NCBI GenBank assembly: GCA_945862265.1
Contig: CAMAXP010000009.1
Location: 48,180 to 112,179 of the forward strand
Direction of reading: 5' to 3'
From: Bordetella parapertussis
GTDB lineage: Bacteria > Pseudomonadota > Gammaproteobacteria > Burkholderiales > SG8-39
DNA length: 64,000 bases
The notes under the pieces are model-generated. The model made no database searches. It was not told the origin of the DNA and saw only the letters and a program-made list of their open reading frames with translations. Shown piece by piece: positions 16,708-25,183 of this stretch; positions within the stretch are counted from its first letter, which is position 1; each line of letters starts with the position of its first letter. Made by a program: the position numbers and the translations under genes.

Positions 16708-16725
16708 GGCCTGCTTATTCAGGCC
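16708..16725 (+). terminator. Hairpin after the TPR gene (weak terminator candidate)
   Basis: GGCCTG (16708-16713) pairs perfectly with CAGGCC (16720-16725) around a 6-base loop, 15 bases after the TPR stop. Only three T residues follow, so termination would be inefficient. Confidence 0.35.
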
Positions 16726-16771
16726 GGTTTGGATACGATGTCGTTCCCGACGCCCGAAAGAGCCGACTCCC

Positions 16772-18589
16772 ATGCCCCAGAACGCAGACAGTCTCGACCT
16801 TCTCAGCCTCGGCGCGCGCCTGCGCGAGGGCCTTACGCGCCCGGGAGAGGTGGTGGAGACGGTCCTGGCGAGGATCGCGGCACGCGGCAGCGACAACGTC
16901 TGGATCCACAGGCTGCCGCGCGAAGTCCTGCTTGAGCGTGCGGCAGAGCTTGAGCGCCGGGGGCCGGCCGGGCTCCCCCTGTATGGCATGCCCTTCGCGA
17001 TCAAGGACAACATCGACCTCGCCGGCCACCCCACCACGGCGGCCTGCCCGGAGTTTGCCTACATCCCGTCGGCCAGTGCACCGGTCGTGCAGGCGTTGCT
17101 CGACGCCGGTGCGATCGCCATCGGCAAGACCAACCTCGACCAGTTTGCCGCGGGCCTCGTGGGAACGCGCTCGCCGCACGGCGCCTGCGGCAACAGCTTC
17201 GACCCGAAATACGTGTCGGGCGGCTCGAGCTCGGGCTCGGCGGTGGCGGTGGCGGCGGGGCTGGTGAGCTTTTCGCTCGGGACCGATACGGCCGGCTCCG
17301 GGCGCGTGCCGGCGGCGTTCAACAACCTGTTCGGCGTGAAGCCGACCTGCGGGCTGCTCAGCGCGCGCGGGGTGGTCCCGGCGTGCCGGACGCTCGACTG
17401 CATTTCCATCTTTGCGCTGACTGCAGGCGACGCCGCAGCTGTCGTGCAGGTAGCCCAGGGGTACGACCCCGCCGACGCCTATTCCCGCCGCGCGCCGTTT
17501 GGTGGCGACACGCTGCCCGCCAGTCTTGCCGGTTGCAGGGTGGGCGTGCCGCGGGCGGACCAGTTGGAGTTCTTCGGCAATGCCGAAGCGAAAAAGCTGT
17601 TCTCGCAGGCGGTGGCGAAGCTGGAGCAGCTTGGCGCAAGACGTGTGGAGATCGATTGCGCGCCGTTCCTCGAGGCCGCGCGCCTGCTCTACGAGGGGCC
17701 GTGGATCGCCGAACGATACGTGGGCATCCGCAAGTTCATCGACGAGCATCCGGAGGCGGTGTTCCCGGTCACCCGGCAGATCATCTCCGGCGGCGCAACG
17801 CCCACGGCGGCCGAATGCTTTGCCGCCCAGTACCGGCTGAAGGACCTCATTCGCCGCGCTTTGGTTGTCTGGGAGAGCGTCGATCTCGTGGTCACGCCGA
17901 CGGCGGGCACGCATTACACGATCGACGAGGTGAACGCCGACCCGATCCGTACCAACAGCACTCTCGGCACCTACACGAACTTCATGAACCTCATGGATTT
18001 CGCCGCCGTCGCGGTGCCCTCAGGCTTCTACCCGAACGGCCAGCCGTTCGGGATCACGCTGTTCTCCCGCGCATTCACTGATGCGGGACTGTGCAGGCTG
18101 GGCGGCGAGGCGCAGCGCGCCATGGTCACGACCATGGGCGCAACAGGCGTGACCCTGCCGGCAGGGAGTGCGAGTCCGGCGCCCGTGCCCGCCACGGTGC
18201 GCGTCGCGGTCTGCGGGGCGCACATGTCGGGCCTGCCGCTCAATTTCCAGCTGACCGAGCGCGGCGCGGTGCTGGAGCGGCGAACGAGGACTGCGCCGCA
18301 CTACCGCCTGTTTGCGCTGTCCGGCTTCAAGCCCGCGCGGCCGGGGATGGTGCGCGCCGTGGAGGGCGGGGCGGCGATCGAGGTCGAGGTCTGGCGCGTG
18401 CCGACGGAAAACTTCGGTAGCTTCGTGGACGGCATCCCGTCGCCGCTCGGCATCGGGACGGTCGAGCTCGAGGGCGGCGAGACGCTGCGCGGGTTTGTCT
18501 GCGAAGGCTACGCCGTGGCCGGCGCGGAAGAGGTCACGCAGCTTGGGAGTTGGCGAATTTACGCAGATAAAATGTTAAAAACGGCATGA
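16772..18589 (+). CDS. atzF: Allophanate hydrolase
   Basis: 605 residues, the full length for AtzF-type allophanate hydrolase (EC 3.5.1.54), which splits allophanate into ammonia and CO2. The amidase-signature half carries the catalytic triad Lys78, cis-Ser152 and nucleophile Ser176, with the 24-residue Ser-Ser spacing of the family. The C-terminal half (from about residue 455) starts VRVAVCGAHMSG and is the gamma-glutamylcyclotransferase-like domain found in AtzF. Normally the gene accompanies urea carboxylase or cyanuric-acid genes; here neither is adjacent, so the allophanate source is unknown. Start ATG is 78 bp after the TPR gene. Confidence 0.93.
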   Translation: MPQNADSLDLLSLGARLREGLTRPGEVVETVLARIAARGSDNVWIHRLPREVLLERAAELERRGPAGLPLYGMPFAIKDNIDLAGHPTTAACPEFAYIPSASAPVVQALLDAGAIAIGKTNLDQFAAGLVGTRSPHGACGNSFDPKYVSGGSSSGSAVAVAAGLVSFSLGTDTAGSGRVPAAFNNLFGVKPTCGLLSARGVVPACRTLDCISIFALTAGDAAAVVQVAQGYDPADAYSRRAPFGGDTLPASLAGCRVGVPRADQLEFFGNAEAKKLFSQAVAKLEQLGARRVEIDCAPFLEAARLLYEGPWIAERYVGIRKFIDEHPEAVFPVTRQIISGGATPTAAECFAAQYRLKDLIRRALVVWESVDLVVTPTAGTHYTIDEVNADPIRTNSTLGTYTNFMNLMDFAAVAVPSGFYPNGQPFGITLFSRAFTDAGLCRLGGEAQRAMVTTMGATGVTLPAGSASPAPVPATVRVAVCGAHMSGLPLNFQLTERGAVLERRTRTAPHYRLFALSGFKPARPGMVRAVEGGAAIEVEVWRVPTENFGSFVDGIPSPLGIGTVELEGGETLRGFVCEGYAVAGAEEVTQLGSWRIYADKMLKTA

Positions 18590-18636
18590 CAACTGGCTTA
18601 GGATCGTCTCCCTGCCTTAAATTTTTAAATAAAAGT

Positions 18637-19410
18637 TCATGATTCATGGCCCGGGTTGACGCGGCCGAGCTTCCTCAGCAGCGCGGGCCAGGCGATCTGC
18701 CCGCCCATGCCCTTGGTGACCATCGCCACGTTCGCCTTGACCCCCGCAACGATCCGCGGATCGACTTCCTTCACCTTGGACGATAGCGCGCGCACCTGGA
18801 TTTCGCAGGCGCGCTGCAGGTTGAACATCACCAGGAACGCGTCGGCCACCGAGGGGCCCACCGTGAGCAGGCCGTGGTTGCGCAGGATGAAGTTTGCGTT
18901 GCGGCCGAGGTCGTTCACGAGGCGCGGCTTTTCCGCGTCGTTGACGGCGATGCCTTCGTAGTCGTGGTATCCGATGGAGGACAGGGCAATCGTCGCCTGC
19001 TGCGAGATCGGCAACAGCCCGTGCTCCTGCGCCGACACCGCCACGCCGTCGGGCGTGTGCGTGTGCAGGACGCACTGCACGTCTGGCCGGCCGGCGTGGA
19101 TCGCGCTGTGGATCACGAACCCGGCCGGGTTCACCGGGTAGGGGGAGTCGAGCACCTTGTTGCACTGCTCGTCGACTTTCACGAGGCTGGAGGCGGTGAT
19201 CTCCTCGAACATCATGCCGTAGGGGTTGATCAGGAAGTGGTGCGGGTCGTTGTGATGCGGCCCCGGCACGCGCGCCGAGATGTGGGTGAAGACGATGTCG
19301 TCCCAGCCGTACATCGCCACCAGGCGGTAGCAGGCGGCGAGGTCCACCCGGACCTGCCACTCCTCTGCCGACACTTGCGCGCGCACATCGGGTTGTTGTT
19401 TTGCATTCAT
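18637..19410 (-). CDS. Class II aldolase/adducin family protein
   Basis: 257 residues from the ATG at 19410, preceded by GGAGGAG at 5-base spacing. The fold signature is clear: YGWDDIVFTHISARVPG at the N-terminus, LINPYGMMFEEI, then the zinc ligands in HTHTPDG and a late His in RNHGLL. Members are L-fuculose-phosphate-aldolase-like or decarboxylase-like, cleaving C-C bonds with a divalent metal; for this adducin-like branch the substrate is usually unknown. It converges on atzF and is divergent from the sulfatase gene, with 47 bp between the two starts. Confidence 0.9.
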   Translation of the reverse strand: MNAKQQPDVRAQVSAEEWQVRVDLAACYRLVAMYGWDDIVFTHISARVPGPHHNDPHHFLINPYGMMFEEITASSLVKVDEQCNKVLDSPYPVNPAGFVIHSAIHAGRPDVQCVLHTHTPDGVAVSAQEHGLLPISQQATIALSSIGYHDYEGIAVNDAEKPRLVNDLGRNANFILRNHGLLTVGPSVADAFLVMFNLQRACEIQVRALSSKVKEVDPRIVAGVKANVAMVTKGMGGQIAWPALLRKLGRVNPGHES

Positions 19411-19443
19411 AGGGGCTCCTCCGGTCGATCCGGTCACGTCTCC

Positions 19444-19449
19444 TATACT
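19444..19449 (+). promoter_or_regulatory. Candidate -10 box (TATACT) of the sulfatase gene
   Basis: TATACT ends 8 bases before the sulfatase ATG at 19458, predicting a leader of one or two bases. No Shine-Dalgarno is present. The divergent aldolase start lies only 34 bp away. Confidence 0.45.
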
Positions 19450-19457
19450 ATCGCGCC

Positions 19458-20762
19458 ATGCGACCCAACTTCGTCTTCATCCTGGCCGATGACCTCGGCT
19501 ACGCGGACCTCGGCTGCTATGGCGGGCGGGCGTCCCCTTCGTGTTCCCCCAACCTCGACCGCATGGCGGCCGAAGGGCTGCGCTTTACCGATGGGTATGC
19601 CAACTCGTCGGTCTGCTCGCCCTCGCGCTTCGCGTTGATCACGGGGCGCTGGCAGTACCGGCTCCGCGGCGGCGCCGACGAGCCGGTGGCCAAGCGTGCG
19701 CGGGGCAACCCGGAGCTCGGCCTGCCGCCGGCGCATCCGACCATGCCTTCGCTGCTGCGCGACGCTGGCTATTCGACCGGGCTGGTGGGCAAGTGGCACT
19801 TGGGCTTTCCGCCCCACTTCGGGCCGCTGCAGAGCGGCTACCAGGAATACTTCGGGGTCATGAGCGGTGGCGTGGACTACTTTACCCATTGCGATTCGGC
19901 GGGGATCCACGACCTGTTCGAGGGGGAGACCGAGGTCGACCGGCCCGGCTACCTCACCGACCTGATCTCCGACCGGGCGGTGGACTACATCGGCCGGCAG
20001 CAGGGGAAGGCGCCATTCATGCTGTCCGTGCACTACACGGCACCGCACTGGCCGTGGGAGACGCGCGGGGACGAAGACGTGGCGAGGTCGATTGCAAAGA
20101 TCATCCACACTGACGGCGGGTCAGTGCCCACTTACCTGCAGATGATCCACCATATGGACGAGGGCATCGGCCGGATCCTGGCGGCGCTCAAGGCCACGGG
20201 CGCCGACAACGACACCATCGTCGTGTTCACCAGCGACAACGGCGGCGAGCGCTTCTCGGATACCTGGCCGCTCACGGGCAAGAAGATGGACCTGCTCGAG
20301 GGCGGCATCCGCGTGCCTTACATCGTGCGCTGGCCCGCGCAGGTCGCGGCCGGCGGCACCACATCGCAGATGGCGATCACGATGGACTGGATGCCGACGT
20401 TCCTCGATGCCGCCGGCGTGGCCGCGGATCCCGACTACCCGCTGGATGGCGTGAGCCTGCTGTCGGTGCTGAAGGACCCGCAGGCGGCGTTCGATCGCGA
20501 ACTGTTCTGGAGGATGAAGTTCCGCGGCCAGAAAGCCATGCGTTCTGGGCCATGGAAATACTTCGTCAACGACGACGGCGAATTCCTGTTCGACCTGTCG
20601 AAGGACCAGCGGGAGCGCGCGAACGTCGCGAAGCTGCAGGCGGGCCGGCTCGCCGAGATGCGCGCAAGGTTCGAAGCCTGGGAGAAGACCGTCCCGCCGA
20701 TCCCGCAGGACGCCCAGTTCTCGATCCCCTACACCCGGGCCGACCTCGCCCACCCGAGCTGA
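19458..20762 (+). CDS. Type I sulfatase (arylsulfatase family)
   Basis: 434 residues. The start NFVFILADDLGYADLG supplies the two Asp that bind Ca2+ (D11, D12). The maturation motif CSPSRFALITGR occupies residues 53-64, so Cys53 is the residue converted to formylglycine. GKWHLG and TSDNGG add the remaining active-site residues. There is no signal peptide from this start, so it appears cytoplasmic, which is less common than periplasmic arylsulfatases. It needs a formylglycine-generating enzyme encoded elsewhere. The substrate could be an aryl or alkyl sulfate, or a phosphonate ester for related branches. Confidence 0.93.
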   Translation: MRPNFVFILADDLGYADLGCYGGRASPSCSPNLDRMAAEGLRFTDGYANSSVCSPSRFALITGRWQYRLRGGADEPVAKRARGNPELGLPPAHPTMPSLLRDAGYSTGLVGKWHLGFPPHFGPLQSGYQEYFGVMSGGVDYFTHCDSAGIHDLFEGETEVDRPGYLTDLISDRAVDYIGRQQGKAPFMLSVHYTAPHWPWETRGDEDVARSIAKIIHTDGGSVPTYLQMIHHMDEGIGRILAALKATGADNDTIVVFTSDNGGERFSDTWPLTGKKMDLLEGGIRVPYIVRWPAQVAAGGTTSQMAITMDWMPTFLDAAGVAADPDYPLDGVSLLSVLKDPQAAFDRELFWRMKFRGQKAMRSGPWKYFVNDDGEFLFDLSKDQRERANVAKLQAGRLAEMRARFEAWEKTVPPIPQDAQFSIPYTRADLAHPS

Positions 20763-20768
20763 CCCCCG

Positions 20769-20797
20769 AAACCCGGGACAGACCCCGGTTTATTTGT
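20769..20797. terminator. Bidirectional terminator hairpin between convergent genes
   Basis: AAACCCGGG (20769-20777) pairs with CCCCGGTTT (20783-20791) with one C-C mismatch around ACAGA. T-rich sequence follows on the plus strand (TATTTG). It overlaps the stop codon of the minus-strand gene by two bases. The GGGACAGACCCC core resembles an abundant intergenic motif I recall from betaproteobacterial genomes. Confidence 0.6.
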
Positions 20798-21809
20798 AGC
20801 GCTTGCTCGCGATGGCGGCGCCGGCGGCGAGGGCCTTGAGTTTCGCCAGCGCGATCTCGCGGTTCATCGGCGCCATGCCGCAGTTGGTGCAGGCGATCAG
20901 CCGGTTCTTCGGGACGTATTTGAGGGCCCGTCCGATGGTCGCGGCGACTTCGGCCGGGGTTTCCACGCGGTCCGAGGCCACGTCGATGACACCGACCATG
21001 ACGTCCTTGCCTTTGAGCAGCGCCATCAGTTCGATCGGCACCCTGGAGTGGATGCATTCAAGCGAGACCTGCTTGATGCTGCTCTTGGCGAGCACGGGGA
21101 AGATCTCGGCGTATTGCCGCCATTCGGTGCCGAGCGTCTCCTTCCAGTCGGTGTTGGCCTTGATGCCGTAGCCGTAGCAGATGTGCACAGCGGTCGTGCA
21201 CTTGAGTCCCTTCGCCGCGCGTTCCAGCGCTTTGACGCCCCAGGTCTTCACCTCCGACATGTAGACGTTGAACGCCGGCTCGTCGAACTGGATCACGTCG
21301 ACGCCGTCCTTCTCCAGCGCCCGCGCCTCCTGGTTCAGCAGCGCGGCAAACGCCATGGCCATCTTCACCTTGTCGCCGTAGTACTCGTCGGCGATGGTGT
21401 CGACGATGGTCATCGGGCCCGGCATCGTGATCTTCAGCTTCCTCTTCGTATGGGCGCGGGCAATCAAGGCTTCGACCTTGTGCACGCGGCCCTTCAGCTT
21501 CAGGGGACCGACCACGCGGGGCACCATCGCGTCGTAGCGGTTGTTGCGGATCCCCATCTTCACCTTGCGCTTGAAGTCGATGCCCTCCACCTGCTCGAGG
21601 AACCCGTGCACGAAGTGCTGCCGCGACTGCTCGCCGTCCGAGACGATGTCGATGCCGGCGTCCTCCTGCTCCTTCAGCCAGAGGAGCGTGGCGTCGCGCT
21701 TGGCGGCGGCGAGGTCCGCGCCCTGCGCCTTCCACTGCGGCCACAGCTTCTGCGTCTCGGCGAGCCACTCGGGCTTGGGCAGGCTGCCTGCGATGGTGGT
21801 CCTGAACAC
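20790..21809 (-). CDS. Core-MetE type (folate-independent) methionine synthase
   Basis: 339 residues, corresponding only to the C-terminal catalytic barrel of MetE; the N-terminal folate-binding half is absent. TTIAGSLPKPEW opens the barrel and the zinc/homocysteine ligands are all present: H209, C211 (VHICYG), E251 and C310 (CTNCGM). Such short proteins have been described as core-MetE or MesD-like methionine synthases that do not use methyl-tetrahydrofolate. The start is GTG at 21809; the AGGAG before it lies directly against the start codon, so initiation probably depends on the upstream gene. It is in the same frame as the Rieske gene, one TAG and one codon downstream. Confidence 0.88.
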   Translation of the reverse strand: MFRTTIAGSLPKPEWLAETQKLWPQWKAQGADLAAAKRDATLLWLKEQEDAGIDIVSDGEQSRQHFVHGFLEQVEGIDFKRKVKMGIRNNRYDAMVPRVVGPLKLKGRVHKVEALIARAHTKRKLKITMPGPMTIVDTIADEYYGDKVKMAMAFAALLNQEARALEKDGVDVIQFDEPAFNVYMSEVKTWGVKALERAAKGLKCTTAVHICYGYGIKANTDWKETLGTEWRQYAEIFPVLAKSSIKQVSLECIHSRVPIELMALLKGKDVMVGVIDVASDRVETPAEVAATIGRALKYVPKNRLIACTNCGMAPMNREIALAKLKALAAGAAIASKRYK

Positions 21810-21812
21810 CTC

Positions 21813-22886
21813 CTAAGCCACCGCTCGCAAACCTTGTTGCTCTGCCTCGATCGCCTTGTTCAGCAGGTTGAGCGAGTGCATCCCTCCGGCGTCTCCGCCG
21901 ACACTGATGCGCGGCGCGTCCGGCGCCTGGTTGGTTCGGATCTGCTGCTGCTCGAAGAGCGCCCAGTCCTGCTTGAACGCCAGTTCGATCTGTCCGAACA
22001 CCATGTCTGTCATCGCCTGGTCGTCCGGCTTCTTGTCCTGCCCCTGGGCCCAGAAATAGTGTGTCGAGGTCTCGGTCTCGGGCGTGATCAGGTTCAGGTT
22101 TACCAGGCCAATGCCGCCGAGTTTCGCGCCATTGGGCGCGCCGTGTGCGGCGATATTGTCCCGCGCATTCTGGCCATGCGGCGCGGCGCCGGACCACAGG
22201 CGGATGACCGAAGGCAGGGAGAAGCGCAGCAGTTGCCAGCGATCCACCTTGTCGCCCTTGAAGTCAGCGGCCTTGGCGTAGGTCGGCGGCGGGTCGCTGT
22301 TTATCATCCAGCGATGGACCTCGACATCGTTCTCGCCGCGGATGGACTTAATGTCAGCCTGGTCGATCAGCGCATAGTTGCCGATCGTGGTCGCGTGCAC
22401 GAAGGTGAGGTGGGTCAGGTCCATCAGGTTCTCGATGATGAACTGGTAGCGGCCTTTGACCGGAAACATGGTGCCTTTCCAGCCCCAATTGCCATCGTCG
22501 AGGAATGACAGGTCGGGGATCGTCGAAGCGTCGGCACTCGCAGGATCGGCCATCCAGACCCACATGCACTGATGACGTTCTACGATCGCGTAGCCCTTCA
22601 CTCGTGCGGTTTCCGGGATCTGCGTCTGCGAGGGGATCTTTACGCACTTGCCGCTCGAGTCGTACTGGAAGCCGTGATAGCCGCACTGGATCGTGTTGTC
22701 GATCACGGCGCCGAGCGACAGGGGGTAGTGGCGGTGGCAACAGCGGTCTTCGAGCGCGGCGAGGTTTCCCTGCATGTCGCGGAAGAACACGATCGGCTCG
22801 TTGCATATCATGCGGGCGAGGATCCCGCCCGGTTGAAGATCCTTGGCCCACCCGGCCATGTACCAGCCATTGCGTAGAAATGCCAT
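21813..22886 (-). CDS. Rieske aromatic-ring-hydroxylating / demethylating oxygenase (VanA-like)
   Basis: 357 residues from the ATG at 22886, with GGGAGG 5-6 bases upstream; a longer start at 22958 lies in the divergent promoter region. The Rieske [2Fe-2S] ligands are C49-x-H51 and C68-x2-H71. The mononuclear iron site follows in ENLMDLTHLTFVHATT, with D156, H159 and H164. Length and layout match the oxygenase component of vanillate O-demethylase and similar enzymes, which oxidise methoxy or N-methyl groups or hydroxylate rings using O2. No reductase component is adjacent. The gene ends in TAG and is followed in frame by core-MetE. Confidence 0.92.
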   Translation of the reverse strand: MAFLRNGWYMAGWAKDLQPGGILARMICNEPIVFFRDMQGNLAALEDRCCHRHYPLSLGAVIDNTIQCGYHGFQYDSSGKCVKIPSQTQIPETARVKGYAIVERHQCMWVWMADPASADASTIPDLSFLDDGNWGWKGTMFPVKGRYQFIIENLMDLTHLTFVHATTIGNYALIDQADIKSIRGENDVEVHRWMINSDPPPTYAKAADFKGDKVDRWQLLRFSLPSVIRLWSGAAPHGQNARDNIAAHGAPNGAKLGGIGLVNLNLITPETETSTHYFWAQGQDKKPDDQAMTDMVFGQIELAFKQDWALFEQQQIRTNQAPDAPRISVGGDAGGMHSLNLLNKAIEAEQQGLRAVA

Positions 22887-22956
22887 CGTCGCCTCCCTTA
22901 GTGAGAATTCGCCTGCCTTGAGAACATGGTAAGCCGGATTCGCTCTGCTGCAAACC

Positions 22957-22990
22957 ATCGCTTGACGTGCGATGACCCGTTTGCGATGCT
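22957..22990 (+). promoter_or_regulatory. Candidate promoter with overlapping inverted repeat for the ABC operon
   Basis: TTGACG at 22962-22967 is a near-consensus -35, followed after 17 bp by GATGCT as a weak -10. The -35 is framed by a perfect inverted repeat ATCGC-N7-GCGAT (22957-22973), a possible operator. The transcript would have a leader of about 45 bases ending in GGAGGAG before the ATG at 23041. Confidence 0.35.
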
Positions 22991-23040
22991 TGTTTCACAA
23001 CGCAGTGCGAATACCGCGCTGCAAAAAAATGGAGGAGACT

Positions 23041-24252
23041 ATGAACAAATCACTGCGCGGTGCCTTGCTGTGTGCCTCTGTCGCCGGGGCCCTGACGTGC
23101 GCCGGCCCTGCTGCTGCCAAGTTGAATTCCTGCAACGATCCGATCGTGCTCGGGACCACGATTTCCGAGACGGGCCCGTTCTCGACGCTTGCCGACAAGT
23201 GGCGCAAGCTGACCGAAGTGTTTGCCGAGGAGGTCAACAAGGGCGGCGGGATCATGGTCAAGGCCTGCAACAAAAAGGTGCCGGTCAAGTTTGTCATCTA
23301 CGACGACCAGAGCGTGCCCGCTACCGCAGTATCCCTTTACGAGAAGATGGCCACGGTCGACAACGTGGATTTTTTCGTGGGTCCCGACTGGTCGTCTCTG
23401 GGCGGGCCGGTGCCGCCGATAGCCGAGAAGCACAAGATCCCCATGGTAGCGGCCAACGTGGCCTCGCCCGCGCTGTATGACCGCGGACTCAAGTACCTGT
23501 GGGGTACGCCGTTCCCTGTGGTGCCGCGCTGGTCGGAGCGGTATTTCGAAATGGTTTCGAAGCAGACCCCGAAGCCGCAGTCCATCTTCTTCGTGACCCA
23601 CGACAACCCGGTAATGAAGGGGATCACCGCGTACTGGAGCAAGAAGGCCGAAGCGCAAGGGATCAAGGTGCTGGGCAGCGAGACCTTTTCCCCGGACCTG
23701 AAGGACTTCACGGCGATGATCGCCAAGCTGCGCGCTGCGAAGCCGGACATCATCTACATCGCCGCGTTCGACAGCGCCTCGGTGCCTCTGGTGCAGCAGA
23801 TGCGCCAGCTCAAGGTAAAGGCGATGGACGTGCACCACGTCATGCTCACCGGCTCGCTTGCGCGCCAGGTCGGCAAGGACATCGAGGGCATGACCGGGGA
23901 GCTGTCCTGGTATCCCGGGATCAAGGGCGCCTACAGCGACCTGGTCGAAACGGTCATGCAGCGTTCGGACGTCAACATGTTCGACTACATCTGGACGCTG
24001 GGACGGCTCAGCTCCTACCTCGTGATGATGCAGGCAATCGAGAAGGCGGGCGCGATCGACCGCGAGAAGGTCAAGGATGCCCTCTACAAGGGGACCTTCA
24101 AGTCGCCGGCGGGCGACATCGTGTTCGACGAGCGCGGGTTCCCCGACACAGGTGCATTCACAGTCCAGATGCAGAACGGCAAGGTCAACGTGGTCTGGCC
24201 GCCCCATGTGGCCACCAGCAAGCCCGTCTGGCCTTCCCCGAGCTGGCAGTGA
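23041..24252 (+). CDS. Branched-chain-type ABC transporter substrate-binding protein
   Basis: 403 residues from the ATG at 23041, which follows GGAGGAG at a good distance. A signal peptide (MNKSLRGALLCASVAGALTC to about PAAA) leads into a type I periplasmic-binding fold with the opening IVLGTTISETGPFS, as in LivK-like proteins. The ligand is probably not a branched-chain amino acid as such; this branch often binds aromatic acids, amides or other organic solutes. It is the first gene of an importer operon with permease, permease-ATPase fusion and ATPase, followed by an SDR, and is divergent from the Rieske oxygenase. Confidence 0.93.
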   Translation: MNKSLRGALLCASVAGALTCAGPAAAKLNSCNDPIVLGTTISETGPFSTLADKWRKLTEVFAEEVNKGGGIMVKACNKKVPVKFVIYDDQSVPATAVSLYEKMATVDNVDFFVGPDWSSLGGPVPPIAEKHKIPMVAANVASPALYDRGLKYLWGTPFPVVPRWSERYFEMVSKQTPKPQSIFFVTHDNPVMKGITAYWSKKAEAQGIKVLGSETFSPDLKDFTAMIAKLRAAKPDIIYIAAFDSASVPLVQQMRQLKVKAMDVHHVMLTGSLARQVGKDIEGMTGELSWYPGIKGAYSDLVETVMQRSDVNMFDYIWTLGRLSSYLVMMQAIEKAGAIDREKVKDALYKGTFKSPAGDIVFDERGFPDTGAFTVQMQNGKVNVVWPPHVATSKPVWPSPSWQ

Positions 24253-24310
24253 CCGAGGCTTCCCGGGGCAGGCGTCCCCTGTTGTCCGCCAACCTGCTGG
24301 ATTGACGGCA

Positions 24311-25183
24311 GTGACTCTGGAGGCTTTGATCCAGGTCCTGATCGGGGGGCTGCTGCTCGGCGGACTGTACGCGCTGGTCGCTTTCGGTCTGTCTCTGATC
24401 TACGGCGTGGTGCGGATCCTGAACTTCTCTCACGGCACGCTGCTTTCGGTTGGCGGGGTGCTGGCGAGCCTCCTTTACGCCACCTACAAGCTCCACCCCG
24501 TGTTCCTGATCCTGATTCTGGTGCCTGCATTCTTTGCCTTCGGCTACCTCTTCTATGCGTACCTGCTCCAACCGCTGGAGCGCCGCAGCCACTTCGAGTC
24601 GACTGTGGGGACCGTGCTCGTAACGGTCGGTGCGCTGCTGATCCTGTCGGACCTCACGGCCAAACTCGCTGGGGCGACGCAGCGCAACATCCCGCTGCGC
24701 TTCGAGGCGATCGAGATCGGGGAGATCGTGATCTCCACCACGCAGATCTGGATCCTCGGCGGGATCGCGGTGCTTACGGTGGCCATGCAGGTGTTTCTGC
24801 GCAGGACATGGTTCGGGCGGGCGATCCGTGCCGTGACCCAGGACCCGGTGGGCGCGCGAATCTGCGGTGTGGACAGCAGTCGCATGAAAGCGGCTACGTT
24901 CGCCTTCGGCTCGTCCATCGTCGCTGTGGCCGCGGTGCTCTATTCCATGTCTTTCCCGGTCGACCCTTACATGGGGTTCGGGCTGACCGTGAAGGCGTTC
25001 ACCATCATCATCCTCGGGGGCATAGGCAACCTTGTCGGGGCGTTGCTCGCGGGCCTTTTCCTTGGCGTTGCCGAGGGGCTCACAGGCTTCTTCTGGAAAC
25101 CGGAGTGGGCGCCGGCGCTCTCGGTCATTCTGCTGCTTCTGATCCTCGTGGTTTTCCCCAAAGGACTGGGCCGCTCGCGATGA
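24311..25183 (+). CDS. Branched-chain-type ABC transporter permease (LivH-like)
   Basis: 290 residues from GTG 24311; TTG 24302 is an alternative start three codons earlier and neither has a strong ribosome-binding site. Eight or so membrane helices are visible, with the LivH marks GGLYALVAFGLSLIYGVVRI and NFSHG at the N-terminus and the EAA-like loop VTQDPVGARICGVD. The C-terminal segment AFTIIILGGIGNLVGALLAG is typical. It forms the membrane channel together with the LivM part of the next protein. Its stop overlaps the next start (ATGA). Confidence 0.92.
   Translation: MTLEALIQVLIGGLLLGGLYALVAFGLSLIYGVVRILNFSHGTLLSVGGVLASLLYATYKLHPVFLILILVPAFFAFGYLFYAYLLQPLERRSHFESTVGTVLVTVGALLILSDLTAKLAGATQRNIPLRFEAIEIGEIVISTTQIWILGGIAVLTVAMQVFLRRTWFGRAIRAVTQDPVGARICGVDSSRMKAATFAFGSSIVAVAAVLYSMSFPVDPYMGFGLTVKAFTIIILGGIGNLVGALLAGLFLGVAEGLTGFFWKPEWAPALSVILLLLILVVFPKGLGRSR

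Noticed and set aside
21048..22508. 486-codon plus-strand frame
   Set aside because: Antisense across core-MetE and the Rieske oxygenase, crossing the boundary of two real genes.
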